A stretch of DNA of 64,000 nucleotides from NCBI GenBank assembly GCA_910578105.1, contig CAJTPD010000001.1, positions 124,001 through 188,000 on the forward strand, in the 5' to 3' direction. The translations under genes were made by a program, and so were the position numbers. Below, in pieces: positions 9,505-16,921 of this stretch. The stretch is from an uncultured Odoribacter sp. (lineage in GTDB: Bacteria > Bacteroidota > Bacteroidia > Bacteroidales > Marinifilaceae). The stretch's first letter is position 1, and each line of letters begins with the position of its first letter. The notes under the pieces are model-generated. The model ran no database searches and was not told where the DNA came from. It saw nothing but the letters and a program-made list of their open reading frames with translations.

Positions 9505-10137
9505 ATGACAACAAAAGAACGTTACAAAGGAGTGTTGGGATGGTTTTCGGAGCATATGGGGCTGGCTGAGACCGAATTGCATTATAGAAATCCGTATGAG
9601 TTAATTGTTGCAGTAATTTTGTCAGCCCAATGCACGGATAAGAGGGTGAATATGACCACTCCGGCAATTTTCGAAAGATTCCCGGAGCCGGCAGCTATGG
9701 CGGCAGGGAGTGTGGAGGAGATTTATCAGTTGATTAAATCGATTTCTTATCCCAATAACAAAGCAAAACATTTGTATGAAATGGCCCGGAAGCTGGTGAG
9801 CGATTTTCAGGGGGAAGTTCCGGAAGATTTTGAATTGTTGCAGACTTTACCGGGGGTGGGGAGAAAGACTGCCAATGTGATTATGGCGGTGGCTTTTCAC
9901 CGGCCTGCCATGCCGGTGGATACACATGTTTTCCGGGTAACCAACCGGATAGGTTTGGTGAATCATACAAAAACACCTTTGGAAACTGAGAAACAGTTGG
10001 TTAATAATATTCCGGCAGAAATGTTGTCTACGGCACATCATTGGTTTATTTTGCATGGTCGTTATGTGTGTACGGCCCGGAAACCGAAATGTGAAACGTG
10101 TGGAATCCGGACGTGGTGTAAGTTTGCGGAAAAATAA
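9505..10137 (+). CDS. nth: Endonuclease III (DNA glycosylase/AP lyase)
   Basis: This 210-residue protein removes oxidised pyrimidines from DNA and nicks the abasic site in base excision repair. The helix-hairpin-helix Leu-Pro-Gly-Val-Gly-Arg-Lys-Thr-Ala carries the catalytic Lys121, and Val-Asp-Thr-His gives the catalytic Asp139. The C-terminal [4Fe-4S] ligands C189-x6-C196-x2-C199-x5-C205 are all present. The ATG at 9505 gives the normal family N-terminus; an in-frame extension back to 9445 would overlap the preceding gene. It is followed by a hairpin and then foreign-looking DNA, so it marks the left border of the accessory island. Confidence 0.96.
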   Translation: MTTKERYKGVLGWFSEHMGLAETELHYRNPYELIVAVILSAQCTDKRVNMTTPAIFERFPEPAAMAAGSVEEIYQLIKSISYPNNKAKHLYEMARKLVSDFQGEVPEDFELLQTLPGVGRKTANVIMAVAFHRPAMPVDTHVFRVTNRIGLVNHTKTPLETEKQLVNNIPAEMLSTAHHWFILHGRYVCTARKPKCETCGIRTWCKFAEK

Positions 10138-10161
10138 TTTCTTATCAGAGGAGGCTGTGAA

Positions 10162-10213
10162 AAATGTCTAAACGTCGTCCAAAAGTTTTTTCAGAGCGAC
10201 GTTTTAGACATTT
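10162..10213. terminator. Long inverted repeat / hairpin after nth
   Basis: The arm 10162-10177 is complementary to 10197-10213 (16 bp with one bulged base), separated by about 19 nt. On the minus strand the stem is followed by a short U-run, which fits a terminator for the leftward lipocalin remnant and ATPase gene. It could also be the end of a mobile element. Confidence 0.55.
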
Positions 10214-10233
10214 ATCATCAGATGTTTTTGTTT

Positions 10234-10398
10234 TTACTGCTTTTGGTCGTTTATAGTCAAGCTACCTTTTTTCAAAATCAATTCGTTCTTTGTCAGTTTT
10301 TCAATCGTAAGGGTATCTGTAAAAGAACTCGTTTCGTGGTTGCCAATACTTTTACCGGAAAGAATTAACATATTGTTTTTCTTTTCCCATTTTATCAT
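10234..10398 (-). pseudogene. C-terminal remnant of a lipocalin-like protein
   Basis: A 54-codon minus-strand frame reads as the last strands of a Bacteroidales lipocalin-like domain: Leu-Ser-Gly-Lys-Ser-Ile-Gly-Asn, then Phe-Thr-Asp-Thr-Leu-Thr-Ile and Glu-Leu-Ile-Leu-Lys-Lys-Gly. A stop codon lies just upstream in frame and the rest of the domain and any signal peptide are absent. The homologous part ends within 15 nt of the ATPase stop codon, so the ATPase gene probably replaced the 5' part of this gene. The family assignment rests on pattern recall and is moderate. Confidence 0.4.
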
Positions 10399-10413
10399 AT
10401 TGCCAGATGTAGA

Positions 10414-11544
10414 TTATATTCCCAACTCCCTTTTTAGCCACACCTTCATCACCGGATCGGGGATGACAATCTGACGTTTTTCAACCTCTATAAGTTCCTT
10501 TTTGACCAATGCCCTCTTTACGATGCTTACATTTGCAGACGAACCGAGTTGATATTTTTGCAGAACCTTCTGCGTGGTAAACTCGCTATGAACCCCGTCT
10601 ATGACAGCTCGCAGAAAATTCATCTGATAAGTGGTAAGGCTCTCGGTCTGCTTCTCGAACAACGGCGTATTCTGGTCGATAATATCTTGATATGCCGCCT
10701 CGAAATCCAGCTCGGTAGCAGTTCCATCCGTATGAATCCATACCAACCACGCCAACTGCTGCACATAAGATGAATGGTTATCAACTGTTTGGCATATTTT
10801 TTTTGCAAACTCTTTTGAAATCCGCTTGCCCGTAGCTTCAAAACGACTGCATATATAATCCACCCAATCCGATGTCCCGATTTTAGGCAAATAAATGGCA
10901 TCGCCGAATTTATAGAACGGGAGACTCTTTTTCTCGAAAAGTTCATTCATTAAATGCTTCTTGCTACCAAACAAGCAATAAGATACCGATTTTTGCAGTT
11001 GCCATACGGTACGCAATCGCTTCTGAAATGTCTTGGAATCTTTGAACTCGGCAATTTGCTGGAACTCGTCGATACACACAACGATATTGCAGCCTTTCTT
11101 CTGCGCTATTTTTTCCGGTAGCTGCAAAATTTCATCCACATCGTTACTTTTGGGGTTCATCTCAAGTGAAATGGAAAAATCCGTCATAGGATCTGTACCC
11201 ATTGATATTTTCGGGCTGATACGAGAAAGGAATAGTTTGGCATTTTCCAACCACTCATCCCATTTAGAAGTTGTTTGTTTGAGGACAGCAGCCGCAAATG
11301 CATTATAGAAATCCTTGTCACTGCGACATGAGAAAATATCAAGATACACGACTTTTAATTTGTCGGATTGCGCCAAACGACACGCTTTTTGTACCAACGA
11401 GGTCTTACCCCAACGACGAGGTGAAATTAGCACGGTATTGACACCATGCCGGAAATTCAGCAACAGACGCTCCGTTTCTTTCTCCCGGTCGGTAAAATTA
11501 TCGCCCGATGTGGCAACGCCGAATATAAAAGGCTTATTCTCCAT
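10414..11544 (-). CDS. ATP-binding protein, archaeal-ATPase-like (PRRWGKTS P-loop)
   Basis: This 376-residue protein starts with the short Phe-Gly-x5-Gly-x-Phe-x-Asp-Arg-Glu segment typical of this P-loop family. The Walker A variant is Ser-Pro-Arg-Arg-Trp-Gly-Lys-Thr-Ser (41-49, Lys47) and the Walker B is Val-Val-Cys-Ile-Asp-Glu (Asp159-Glu160). The last 80 or so residues look like a winged-helix domain. Such STAND-related ATPases are common and often mobile in Bacteroidales; their roles are mostly unknown and their presence near defence or mobile genes is frequent. It has its own promoter with direct repeats. Codon use (few CGG arginines) differs from the flanking core genes, which suggests transfer. 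Confidence 0.85.
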   Translation of the reverse strand: MENKPFIFGVATSGDNFTDREKETERLLLNFRHGVNTVLISPRRWGKTSLVQKACRLAQSDKLKVVYLDIFSCRSDKDFYNAFAAAVLKQTTSKWDEWLENAKLFLSRISPKISMGTDPMTDFSISLEMNPKSNDVDEILQLPEKIAQKKGCNIVVCIDEFQQIAEFKDSKTFQKRLRTVWQLQKSVSYCLFGSKKHLMNELFEKKSLPFYKFGDAIYLPKIGTSDWVDYICSRFEATGKRISKEFAKKICQTVDNHSSYVQQLAWLVWIHTDGTATELDFEAAYQDIIDQNTPLFEKQTESLTTYQMNFLRAVIDGVHSEFTTQKVLQKYQLGSSANVSIVKRALVKKELIEVEKRQIVIPDPVMKVWLKRELGI

Positions 11545-11567
11545 AATCTTTAAATATTATTCTACTG

Positions 11568-11598
11568 CAAATATATGAAATAGCTTTATTACTAACAA
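11568..11598 (-). promoter_or_regulatory. Promoter of the ATPase gene
   Basis: On the minus strand a -33-like TTG (11596-11598) is followed after 20 nt by TATATTTG (11568-11575), a full TAnnTTTG -7 box. The start codon lies 24 nt further on. The -33 element falls inside the first unit of the direct repeat described next. Confidence 0.6.
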
Positions 11599-11622
11599 TA
11601 TTATTACTAACGGAGTTATTAC
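11586..11622. repeat. 15-nt-period direct repeats upstream of the ATPase promoter
   Basis: TTATTACTAAC occurs at 11586-11596 and 11601-11611, and its first seven bases recur at 11616-11622, so the units are exactly 15 nt apart. The array covers and lies just upstream of the -33 element, where an operator would sit. Confidence 0.6.
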
Positions 11623-12007
11623 AGATGATGGTTTTCTTGCCTAATATTATATCCAACCTTGTTGGATGTCATGTCTATATTGACCTCCGATAGCCCCATT
11701 TGTTATTTTGTTAAGATTGCAAGTTATTTGTAACGGCCAATTTGGGCCTTATGGTGGCATTTTTATCGGAATGTCCTCAATGGTGGGCAACATTGATAGA
11801 TGTCTGATATTTGCCCAAGCCGTTTTAGTTCGGGCTTACCCTTGTGCCGCGAAATATGTTTCGAGGAATCTTAATACCCCGACAGACAAATGTCTGTCGG
11901 CAGATATATTAATGTTAACAAGCGTATTATAGTGTTATCTGTATAATATGAATGACTAAAATCAGCGATTCTCAATAAACTCTAATGATGATAATTTTAT
12001 CTTTTTA
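11623..12007. other. Spacer of the accessory island with small hairpins
   Basis: This stretch lacks a well-supported gene apart from the weak small ORF listed separately. It holds a tight hairpin at 11651-11667 (7-bp arms, 3-nt loop) and another at 11879-11900 (10-bp perfect arms, 2-nt spacer). Neither is followed by a clear U-run. Confidence 0.5.
11708..11932 (+). CDS. Small hypothetical ORF in the accessory island
   Basis: This is a 74-codon frame with no recognised domain. Its composition (Val-Gly-Asn-Ile-Asp, Leu-Ile-Phe-Ala-Gln-Ala-Val-Leu-Val-Arg-Ala-Tyr-Pro) reminds me of small ORFs found near conjugative elements in Bacteroides, but I cannot confirm that. No good ribosome-binding site is visible. 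It covers the hairpin at 11879-11900, so the conservation may belong to a DNA or RNA element and not to a protein. Confidence 0.25.
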   Translation: MLRLQVICNGQFGPYGGIFIGMSSMVGNIDRCLIFAQAVLVRAYPCAAKYVSRNLNTPTDKCLSADILMLTSVL

Positions 12008-12349
12008 TTGCATAATATTTTATATATTTGCATTGGAAATATCGAAAGCATTAAAGATGAACAAGCCCAAAAAAAGATTGTCGCTTTGATTGAGATTGAT
12101 TCTATTTTAAAGGGGACGCCAGAAAGCGTATGGGAAAAAACTAAAAGACATGCCGGTGTTTCCAAGGATTTTTTTATGCTCTATTTTACCGACCATCAAG
12201 ATTCTTATGCAATTAAATTTAAAACGGTTTTCAAATTAGAGACTCCGAAATCTTTAATGTGTTTGGAAAATCATATTGCTGCTCCACAATCTTATACATA
12301 CCTCACAGAGACAACAGAGGAATTGTGTAATAAATTAGGAATAAAGTGA
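12008..12349 (+). pseudogene. ASCH/PUA-like domain protein lacking its N-terminus
   Basis: The reading frame resembles the C-terminal two thirds of an ASCH domain: a Val-Ala-Leu-Ile-Glu-Ile strand, Glu-Ser-Val-Trp-Glu-Lys-Thr-Lys, Val-Ser-Lys-Asp-Phe-Phe, Tyr-Ala-Ile-Lys-Phe and the closing Ala-Pro-Gln-Ser-Tyr. The usual first 35-40 residues are absent. No ATG opens this frame; only TTG at 12008 is available, and the frame is open back to 11960 without a start codon. A short ATG frame at 12058 stops after 10 codons. I read it as a 5'-truncated gene, though an unusual start is possible. It ends 7 nt before the Fic start, so the two are probably co-transcribed. Confidence 0.5.
12023..12030 (+). 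promoter_or_regulatory. -7 box before the ASCH fragment and Fic gene
   Basis: TATATTTG is a perfect TAnnTTTG match, and a TTG lies upstream near 12008. Transcription from here would start near 12037, inside the ASCH-like reading frame, and run into the Fic gene. Confidence 0.5.
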
Positions 12350-12356
12350 TTGAGCT

Positions 12357-13481
12357 ATGATAAATTTCGACGAATACATCCGCCAAGACGAACCGCAAAA
12401 ACGGGAGAAAGGCTATGCGTGGCAAACTGCAATCGGCTTGCAGGCCGTCGATGGACTTAAGCCATCCCACTATCTGATTGAAACCGCACGAAAAGATATT
12501 GAGGGTGAAATTACGATTGACGAAGCAGAACAGCTCATAAGAAGCTACTACCAGTCGAAGGAAGCACGCACTCCCGAAGATGCGGAAATGTACGAGGCGG
12601 ATACGGCATCGACCAACATTCGCCGACTTCTTACCGAAAAAACATTTGCGTTTACACTTGTCGGACTGACATCGATTCATCGTAGGATATTCGATGGTGT
12701 ATTCAAGTTTGCCGGTCAAATACGCGATTACAACATCACGAAAAAGGAATGGGTACTTCGTGGAGATACAGTGCTCTATGTTTCCGCGCCCGATCTTCGC
12801 AAAGCGATTGAATACGACTTGGAACAGGAACGCCAGTTCGACTATTCAAAAGTGGACAGGAATGGATTAGTGAGCCACATGGCCAGGTTTGTGTCGGGAC
12901 TATGGCAAATCCATCCGTTCGGCGAGGGAAATACCCGAACAACTGCCGTGTTCACGATTCTCTATCTCCGTTCTATGGGTTTTGACGTAACAAATGACCT
13001 GTTCGCCAATTATTCGTGGTATTTCCGTAATGCGCTGGTACGCGCCAACTACCAAAACGTGCAAAAAGGCATTATGCGTAATTCCGAATATTTGGAACGA
13101 TTTTTCCGCAATCTGTTATTGGGAGAAAATAACGAACTGCGGAATCGGTATATGGTCGTAAATGCTCCGAAAGAACTGGTTACAGAGCAAGCACAACATA
13201 ACCGTGCAAGTACCGAACAACCTACCGTACAAGTAACCGAACAAGTTCTCGCTTTGTTGCTCGCCTTGTCAAACGAACAATTGTCGCTGAAAGGATTAAT
13301 GGAGAAAGTCGGTTTGAAACATCGCCCGACTTTTATAGAAAACTACATAAATCCTGCTGTCGAGACAGGTATTCTCAAGATTCTATATCCCGATAAACCC
13401 AATCATCCAAGACAGAAATATTTGCTGACAGCAAAAGGGCTGGCCTTATATAATGATCTAAAGAAAAAACATTCGATCTAA
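12357..13481 (+). CDS. Fic family protein with C-terminal winged-helix-like extension
   Basis: This 374-residue protein carries a Fic domain (about 90-260) of the type that transfers nucleotide or phosphate groups onto target proteins. The active-site loop reads His186-Pro-Phe-Gly-Glu190-Gly-Asn192-Thr193-Arg194, with the catalytic histidine and the metal-binding acidic residue intact. The usual glycine before Arg194 is threonine, and the second arginine three residues after Arg194 is alanine. I see no clear inhibitory Ser/Thr-x3-Glu-Gly/Asn helix. Residues of about 285-370 look like a winged helix, perhaps for DNA binding. It follows the ASCH fragment by 7 nt. Codon use is unlike that of the flanking core genes. 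Toxin or signalling modifier roles are both possible. Confidence 0.88.
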   Translation: MINFDEYIRQDEPQKREKGYAWQTAIGLQAVDGLKPSHYLIETARKDIEGEITIDEAEQLIRSYYQSKEARTPEDAEMYEADTASTNIRRLLTEKTFAFTLVGLTSIHRRIFDGVFKFAGQIRDYNITKKEWVLRGDTVLYVSAPDLRKAIEYDLEQERQFDYSKVDRNGLVSHMARFVSGLWQIHPFGEGNTRTTAVFTILYLRSMGFDVTNDLFANYSWYFRNALVRANYQNVQKGIMRNSEYLERFFRNLLLGENNELRNRYMVVNAPKELVTEQAQHNRASTEQPTVQVTEQVLALLLALSNEQLSLKGLMEKVGLKHRPTFIENYINPAVETGILKILYPDKPNHPRQKYLLTAKGLALYNDLKKKHSI

Positions 13482-13516
13482 TAGTTAGTTAATCGCAATT
13501 ATATTTACTAAAAGAT

Positions 13517-13693
13517 ATGAACTTATTTGATAAAGAGATATATACCATTAAAGACATTCAATATTTAATCGATAATGGGGTTGAAGAATCTATACACCTT
13601 GATTTCAAGGCCGCAGGTGCTCTTACAAAAGATGATAAAAAGAAAAACGAGATAGCCAAAGATGTGTCGGCATTTTCCGGATTTTATCTGTGA
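13517..13693 (+). pseudogene. Truncated AlbA_2/Schlafen-like ATP-binding domain gene
   Basis: Starting at the ATG at 13517, a 58-residue frame reads Glu-Glu-Ser-Ile-His-Leu-Asp-Phe-Lys-Ala-Ala and Lys-Asn-Glu-Ile-Ala-Lys-Asp-Val-Ser-Ala-Phe. This is the N-terminus of the AlbA_2 (Schlafen-type) domain. In intact members the next residues are Ala/Ser-Asn-x-x-Gly-Gly and the protein goes on for hundreds of residues. Here the match stops at about 13677 and a stop codon follows after Gly-Phe-Tyr-Leu. The 3' part has been lost by deletion or insertion, which marks the right border of the accessory island. Confidence 0.6.
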
Positions 13694-13989
13694 TTCAATA
13701 ATATGGTTTAAGTTACTGTTTTTTATCATATTGCAAAGGTATGAAAAAAGTGCTGTTCATGAATGGTGCTTTTTGTTGTTCTGCCCTGTAGAAAACAAAA
13801 TCGTAATGAAATGCCCGAACATTGTTCGTTGCGATTTGCTCTAATTTACAATTCTGCTATGTATTTATTTTATGGTATGACAAAGTTGACGTCATTTATC
13901 AAATACAGATTTGTTTTTGGGGTTATGTTTAGGGAATTTCGTCCCGATGGGCTGCTCTGACCCGTAAAATTAATATATAAACACCATAA
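13694..13989. other. Non-coding junction region after the island
   Basis: No frame here shows a recognisable domain. The stretch includes one copy of a dispersed repeat (13931-13961). The sequence before it may be leftover DNA from the event that truncated the AlbA_2 gene. Confidence 0.4.
13931..13961. repeat. Dispersed repeat, copy A
   Basis: About 30 bases beginning AGGGAATTTCGTCCCGA closely match 38689-38718, which begins AGGGACTTTGTCCCGA; both continue GGCTG(C/T)TCTGAC. Both copies are intergenic. Confidence 0.55.
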
Positions 13990-14032
13990 AAATATAACGG
14001 ACCGCTTACCTGCTGTAAGCAGCCCGTTATAT
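13990..14032 (-). terminator. Intrinsic terminator of the LRR lipoprotein gene
   Basis: The arms 13990-13999 and 14023-14032 are perfectly complementary, and an inner GCTGCTTAC/GTAAGCGGT-type stem extends the pairing. On the minus strand a U-run follows directly. It lies 20 nt past the stop codon. Confidence 0.85.
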
Positions 14033-14052
14033 TTGATATTATTCCTTTTTGA

Positions 14053-15885
14053 TTATTGGGCGACAGTTCTTTTGAAATAGATTGTCCAGGAATCATAATT
14101 GGAACCCGGCGGACAATATAAAGTACAAGAGTTTTTGAAATTTGACGGGAATGTTTCGGGTGTAATTGCCGGAGCAGTGGGGGCATTACATATAATCATG
14201 GATACATTTTGGCAGTTAAAAAATACATTGTTGCCAAATTCAGTGAATGTTGACGGTAAATGCAAACCGGGGATGGTAGTGTTGCTGAAAGCACTATGGC
14301 CAATTTTCACTAATTGTTGCGGTAAAGAAAGCGTAGAGAGGTTTTTACAGAGTTCAAATGCCTGATTGGGTATTTCGGTCAGGCGGGTTTCAAACATGCT
14401 TGCATTTTCCAGGCCTGAATTATAGAAAGCTGCTTCTCCCATTTTTTGCAGTGCTTTTGGCCACGGCATACTGCTTTCATCGCTTCGTTCAACCATGAGT
14501 TCATGAAGCGAAGAACACCAGGAAAAACATTCCTGGCCGAATTCGGTGATTTCGTCGTGTAGTATCACTAATTCCAAACTTGAACAACTATAGAACAATG
14601 ATGGGCTTAATACCCTTAGTTTTTGAGGGGCAATAAAACTTTCCAGGGAATAACAGTTGAAAAATGCTCCGTTTCCGATGGCTGTGATTTCATCATGTAA
14701 ATAAATCCGTTCCAAATTTTTGCAATTTGAAAAACACCATTCCGGGATTTCTTTTACTGTTGCCGGAATGTGGATAAAACTGATACCGCAACCGTAAAAG
14801 GTACTTGGAGAGAGTGTTTTTAGTCCGTTGTGAAGTGTAACGGATTCCAGATAATGACATCCTTCTACAATCCAACGGCCTAAAGATTCTACGCTTTCGG
14901 GAATTTCTAAGGTTCTTAATAACGGACAGAATCCCAGTGCTACGTTTTTTATTTCTTTCAGGCTCTGAGGGAGAACAATTGTTTCAAAGTTCATGCCTTG
15001 CAAAGCCCGTTCCGGCAAAACCGTAATGTCGGTGTTGTATAAGTCCAGTCGGTTTAAAGAGGTCAGGTGACTTTTGAGATATGAAAAATCTTCTTCTCCT
15101 AAAGTTCCGGTAAGTGTTAAATGGATTGCATCATTTGCTTCTATCCCGGCATTCGCAAGTGCTTGTTGCAATCCTCCGGCTGTGGCGACATGGATGGTAT
15201 TTCCGTCGGTGGTGGTTTTGGACAAGGTTATTTTTTCTCCGCCTTTTAGTGTGAAAACGATATTATCCGGATGGCTGTTGTCTATATTTTCAAACATAGA
15301 AGTTTCTTTGTTGCCGGTTGCTTTTATTCCTGTGGAAGTGTAAGTATTTCCTTTGTCAATAGAGATTTCCCATTCCTTGGTGTCATAATTGATGCGAACC
15401 TGTGGTATTATAACATTGTTTTCCTCGTCTTCTCCTGTGCCGGTTACGGGAATTTTGTTATCCTGCTCAAGCAGGAATGTTCCATTTACTGTCCAATAGT
15501 ATCTGCCGGTGGTTTCGTCCCGCTGTATACCTATAACGGGTGTGTCTCCTGTTGTGTCTTTTTTTCCGTGTCTGATAATTACATTACCGCTTTTTCGGAA
15601 AGAAATGACATATCCCGAGCCGTCTGCAAGAGGTAAAACTTCTGTGATGTAATCTTTGCCTTCGCGGGCTTTTATTAAATATTGTATGGCCTGGATATCT
15701 GCGTTTAAAGACTTTTGCCGTTCTTCGAGAGCAGTAATGCGGTCTTTCAAATCCTCTGTTTCTTTTTTTATCCAGGTGTCGTCATAATTTTCGGTACAGG
15801 AAAACAGTCCCAGCATACAAAAGCACATAGAATAATACAAAATACCTCTTTTGAGAGGTACATAGCTAAAAAGAGTTTTTTTCAT
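14053..15885 (-). CDS. DUF4988 / BspA-type leucine-rich-repeat lipoprotein
   Basis: From the ATG at 15883-15885 the protein has 610 residues. I chose this start because it gives a lipoprotein signal with Leu-Gly-Leu-Phe-Ser-Cys; the in-frame ATG 44 codons upstream would hide it. A coiled-coil (Asp-Leu-Lys-Asp-Arg-Ile-Thr-Ala-Leu-Glu, about residues 35-75) and the following beta domain match DUF4988, found in Bacteroidota surface lipoproteins. Residues of about 220-600 are BspA-like LRR_5 repeats with Leu-x-x-Ile-x-Leu-Pro and Ala-Phe-x-x-Cys patterns. Such proteins sit on the outer membrane and often bind host or bacterial partners. A -7 box lies about 85 nt upstream and a strong terminator follows. 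Confidence 0.88.
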   Translation of the reverse strand: MKKTLFSYVPLKRGILYYSMCFCMLGLFSCTENYDDTWIKKETEDLKDRITALEERQKSLNADIQAIQYLIKAREGKDYITEVLPLADGSGYVISFRKSGNVIIRHGKKDTTGDTPVIGIQRDETTGRYYWTVNGTFLLEQDNKIPVTGTGEDEENNVIIPQVRINYDTKEWEISIDKGNTYTSTGIKATGNKETSMFENIDNSHPDNIVFTLKGGEKITLSKTTTDGNTIHVATAGGLQQALANAGIEANDAIHLTLTGTLGEEDFSYLKSHLTSLNRLDLYNTDITVLPERALQGMNFETIVLPQSLKEIKNVALGFCPLLRTLEIPESVESLGRWIVEGCHYLESVTLHNGLKTLSPSTFYGCGISFIHIPATVKEIPEWCFSNCKNLERIYLHDEITAIGNGAFFNCYSLESFIAPQKLRVLSPSLFYSCSSLELVILHDEITEFGQECFSWCSSLHELMVERSDESSMPWPKALQKMGEAAFYNSGLENASMFETRLTEIPNQAFELCKNLSTLSLPQQLVKIGHSAFSNTTIPGLHLPSTFTEFGNNVFFNCQNVSMIICNAPTAPAITPETFPSNFKNSCTLYCPPGSNYDSWTIYFKRTVAQ

Positions 15886-15970
15886 AATTTCTTTTATTTC
15901 CGATTTACAAGATAGGTATGACGCTTCTTTTTTCCAATTTACGGAGAAGAGAAAAATTCCAATCCGCTTG

Positions 15971-15978
15971 CAAAAATA
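15971..15978 (-). promoter_or_regulatory. -7 box for the LRR lipoprotein gene
   Basis: The minus strand reads TATTTTTG, a TAnnTTTG match, about 85 nt before the chosen start at 15885. It lies inside the extended frame that would use an upstream ATG, which supports the shorter start. Confidence 0.5.
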
Positions 15979-16027
15979 ATAAAAGCCATGATAATCGCTT
16001 ATTACCTGTATATTCATTTTTAATTTC

Positions 16028-16035
16028 TATCTTTG
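16028..16035 (+). promoter_or_regulatory. -7 box for lipA-lipB
   Basis: TATCTTTG matches TAnnTTTG 25 nt upstream of the lipA start. Confidence 0.55.
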
Positions 16036-16059
16036 CCTTGAGGCAATAATTGAAGAATT

Positions 16060-16914
16060 ATGGAGAATAGTCGGAGAAAACCGGAATGGCTAAAGATAAA
16101 GTTACCGATGGGACAACTTTCTGCAGAAGTGTTGAATACTGTTCGCGGACATCATTTGAATACGATTTGTACCAGTGGGAAATGCCCTAATCAGGGAGAG
16201 TGTTGGGGATGTGGTACGGCTACTTTTATGATAGGAGGAAATATTTGTACGAGGGCTTGTAAATTTTGCAATGTAACGACAGGCAAACCTTTTCCGTTGG
16301 ATCCGCATGAACCGGAACACGTTGCGCAGTCGGTGAAATTGTTGAAATTGCGGCATGTGGTGATTACTTCCGTGGACCGTGACGATGTGGAGGATTTAGG
16401 AGCCGGGCATTGGGTGAAAGTCATTCGGGCAGTGAAACGGGAAAATCCTGGAGCCACGATGGAGGTTTTGATTCCTGATTTTCAAGGAAGGGAGGAGTTG
16501 GTGCAACAGGTGATAGAGGCACGACCCGAGGTAATTTCCCATAACCTGGAAACGGTCCGGCGTTTGTCGGACAGAGTGCGTAGCCGGGCTACCTATGAAG
16601 TGTCTCTGAAAGTTATTGCGCAAATTGCCCGTTCCGGCATTGTTGCCAAATCGGGCATTATGTTGGGGTTGGGTGAAACAAGGGAAGAAATTCTCGGGAC
16701 AATGGATGATTTACGTGCAGCCGGGTGTCAGGTGATGACCATTGGACAGTATTTACAGCCTACAGCTAAGAATATCGAAGTAAAAGAATATATCCGGCCG
16801 GAAGTATTTGAAGAATATAAAAATATCGGTTTGGCAAAGGGATTCCGTTTTGTGGAAAGCGGGCCGTTGGTCAGGTCGAGTTATCATGCAGAAAGACACG
16901 TCGGAAGCAAGTAG
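16060..16914 (+). CDS. lipA: Lipoyl synthase
   Basis: This 284-residue radical-SAM enzyme inserts two sulfur atoms into octanoyl groups on lipoyl domains of 2-oxoacid dehydrogenases and the glycine cleavage H protein. The auxiliary cluster ligands Cys37-x4-Cys42-x5-Cys48 and the radical-SAM triad Cys63-x3-Cys67-x2-Cys70 are present, as is the C-terminal Ser-Gly-Pro-Leu-Val-Arg-Ser-Ser-Tyr motif that carries the cluster-serine ligand. Length is normal for the family. It is followed after 7 nt by lipB, so the two form a compact lipoylation operon. Confidence 0.97.
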   Translation: MENSRRKPEWLKIKLPMGQLSAEVLNTVRGHHLNTICTSGKCPNQGECWGCGTATFMIGGNICTRACKFCNVTTGKPFPLDPHEPEHVAQSVKLLKLRHVVITSVDRDDVEDLGAGHWVKVIRAVKRENPGATMEVLIPDFQGREELVQQVIEARPEVISHNLETVRRLSDRVRSRATYEVSLKVIAQIARSGIVAKSGIMLGLGETREEILGTMDDLRAAGCQVMTIGQYLQPTAKNIEVKEYIRPEVFEEYKNIGLAKGFRFVESGPLVRSSYHAERHVGSK

Positions 16915-16921
16915 AAACACG

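Noticed and set aside
11586..11622. CRISPR or replication iterons
   Set aside because: There are only two full units and a partial one, with no unique spacers, no cas or rep gene nearby; promoter repeats explain them better.
13662..13844. 60-codon plus-strand frame after the AlbA_2 fragment
   Set aside because: No domain, no ribosome-binding site, and it begins inside the truncated gene in another frame.
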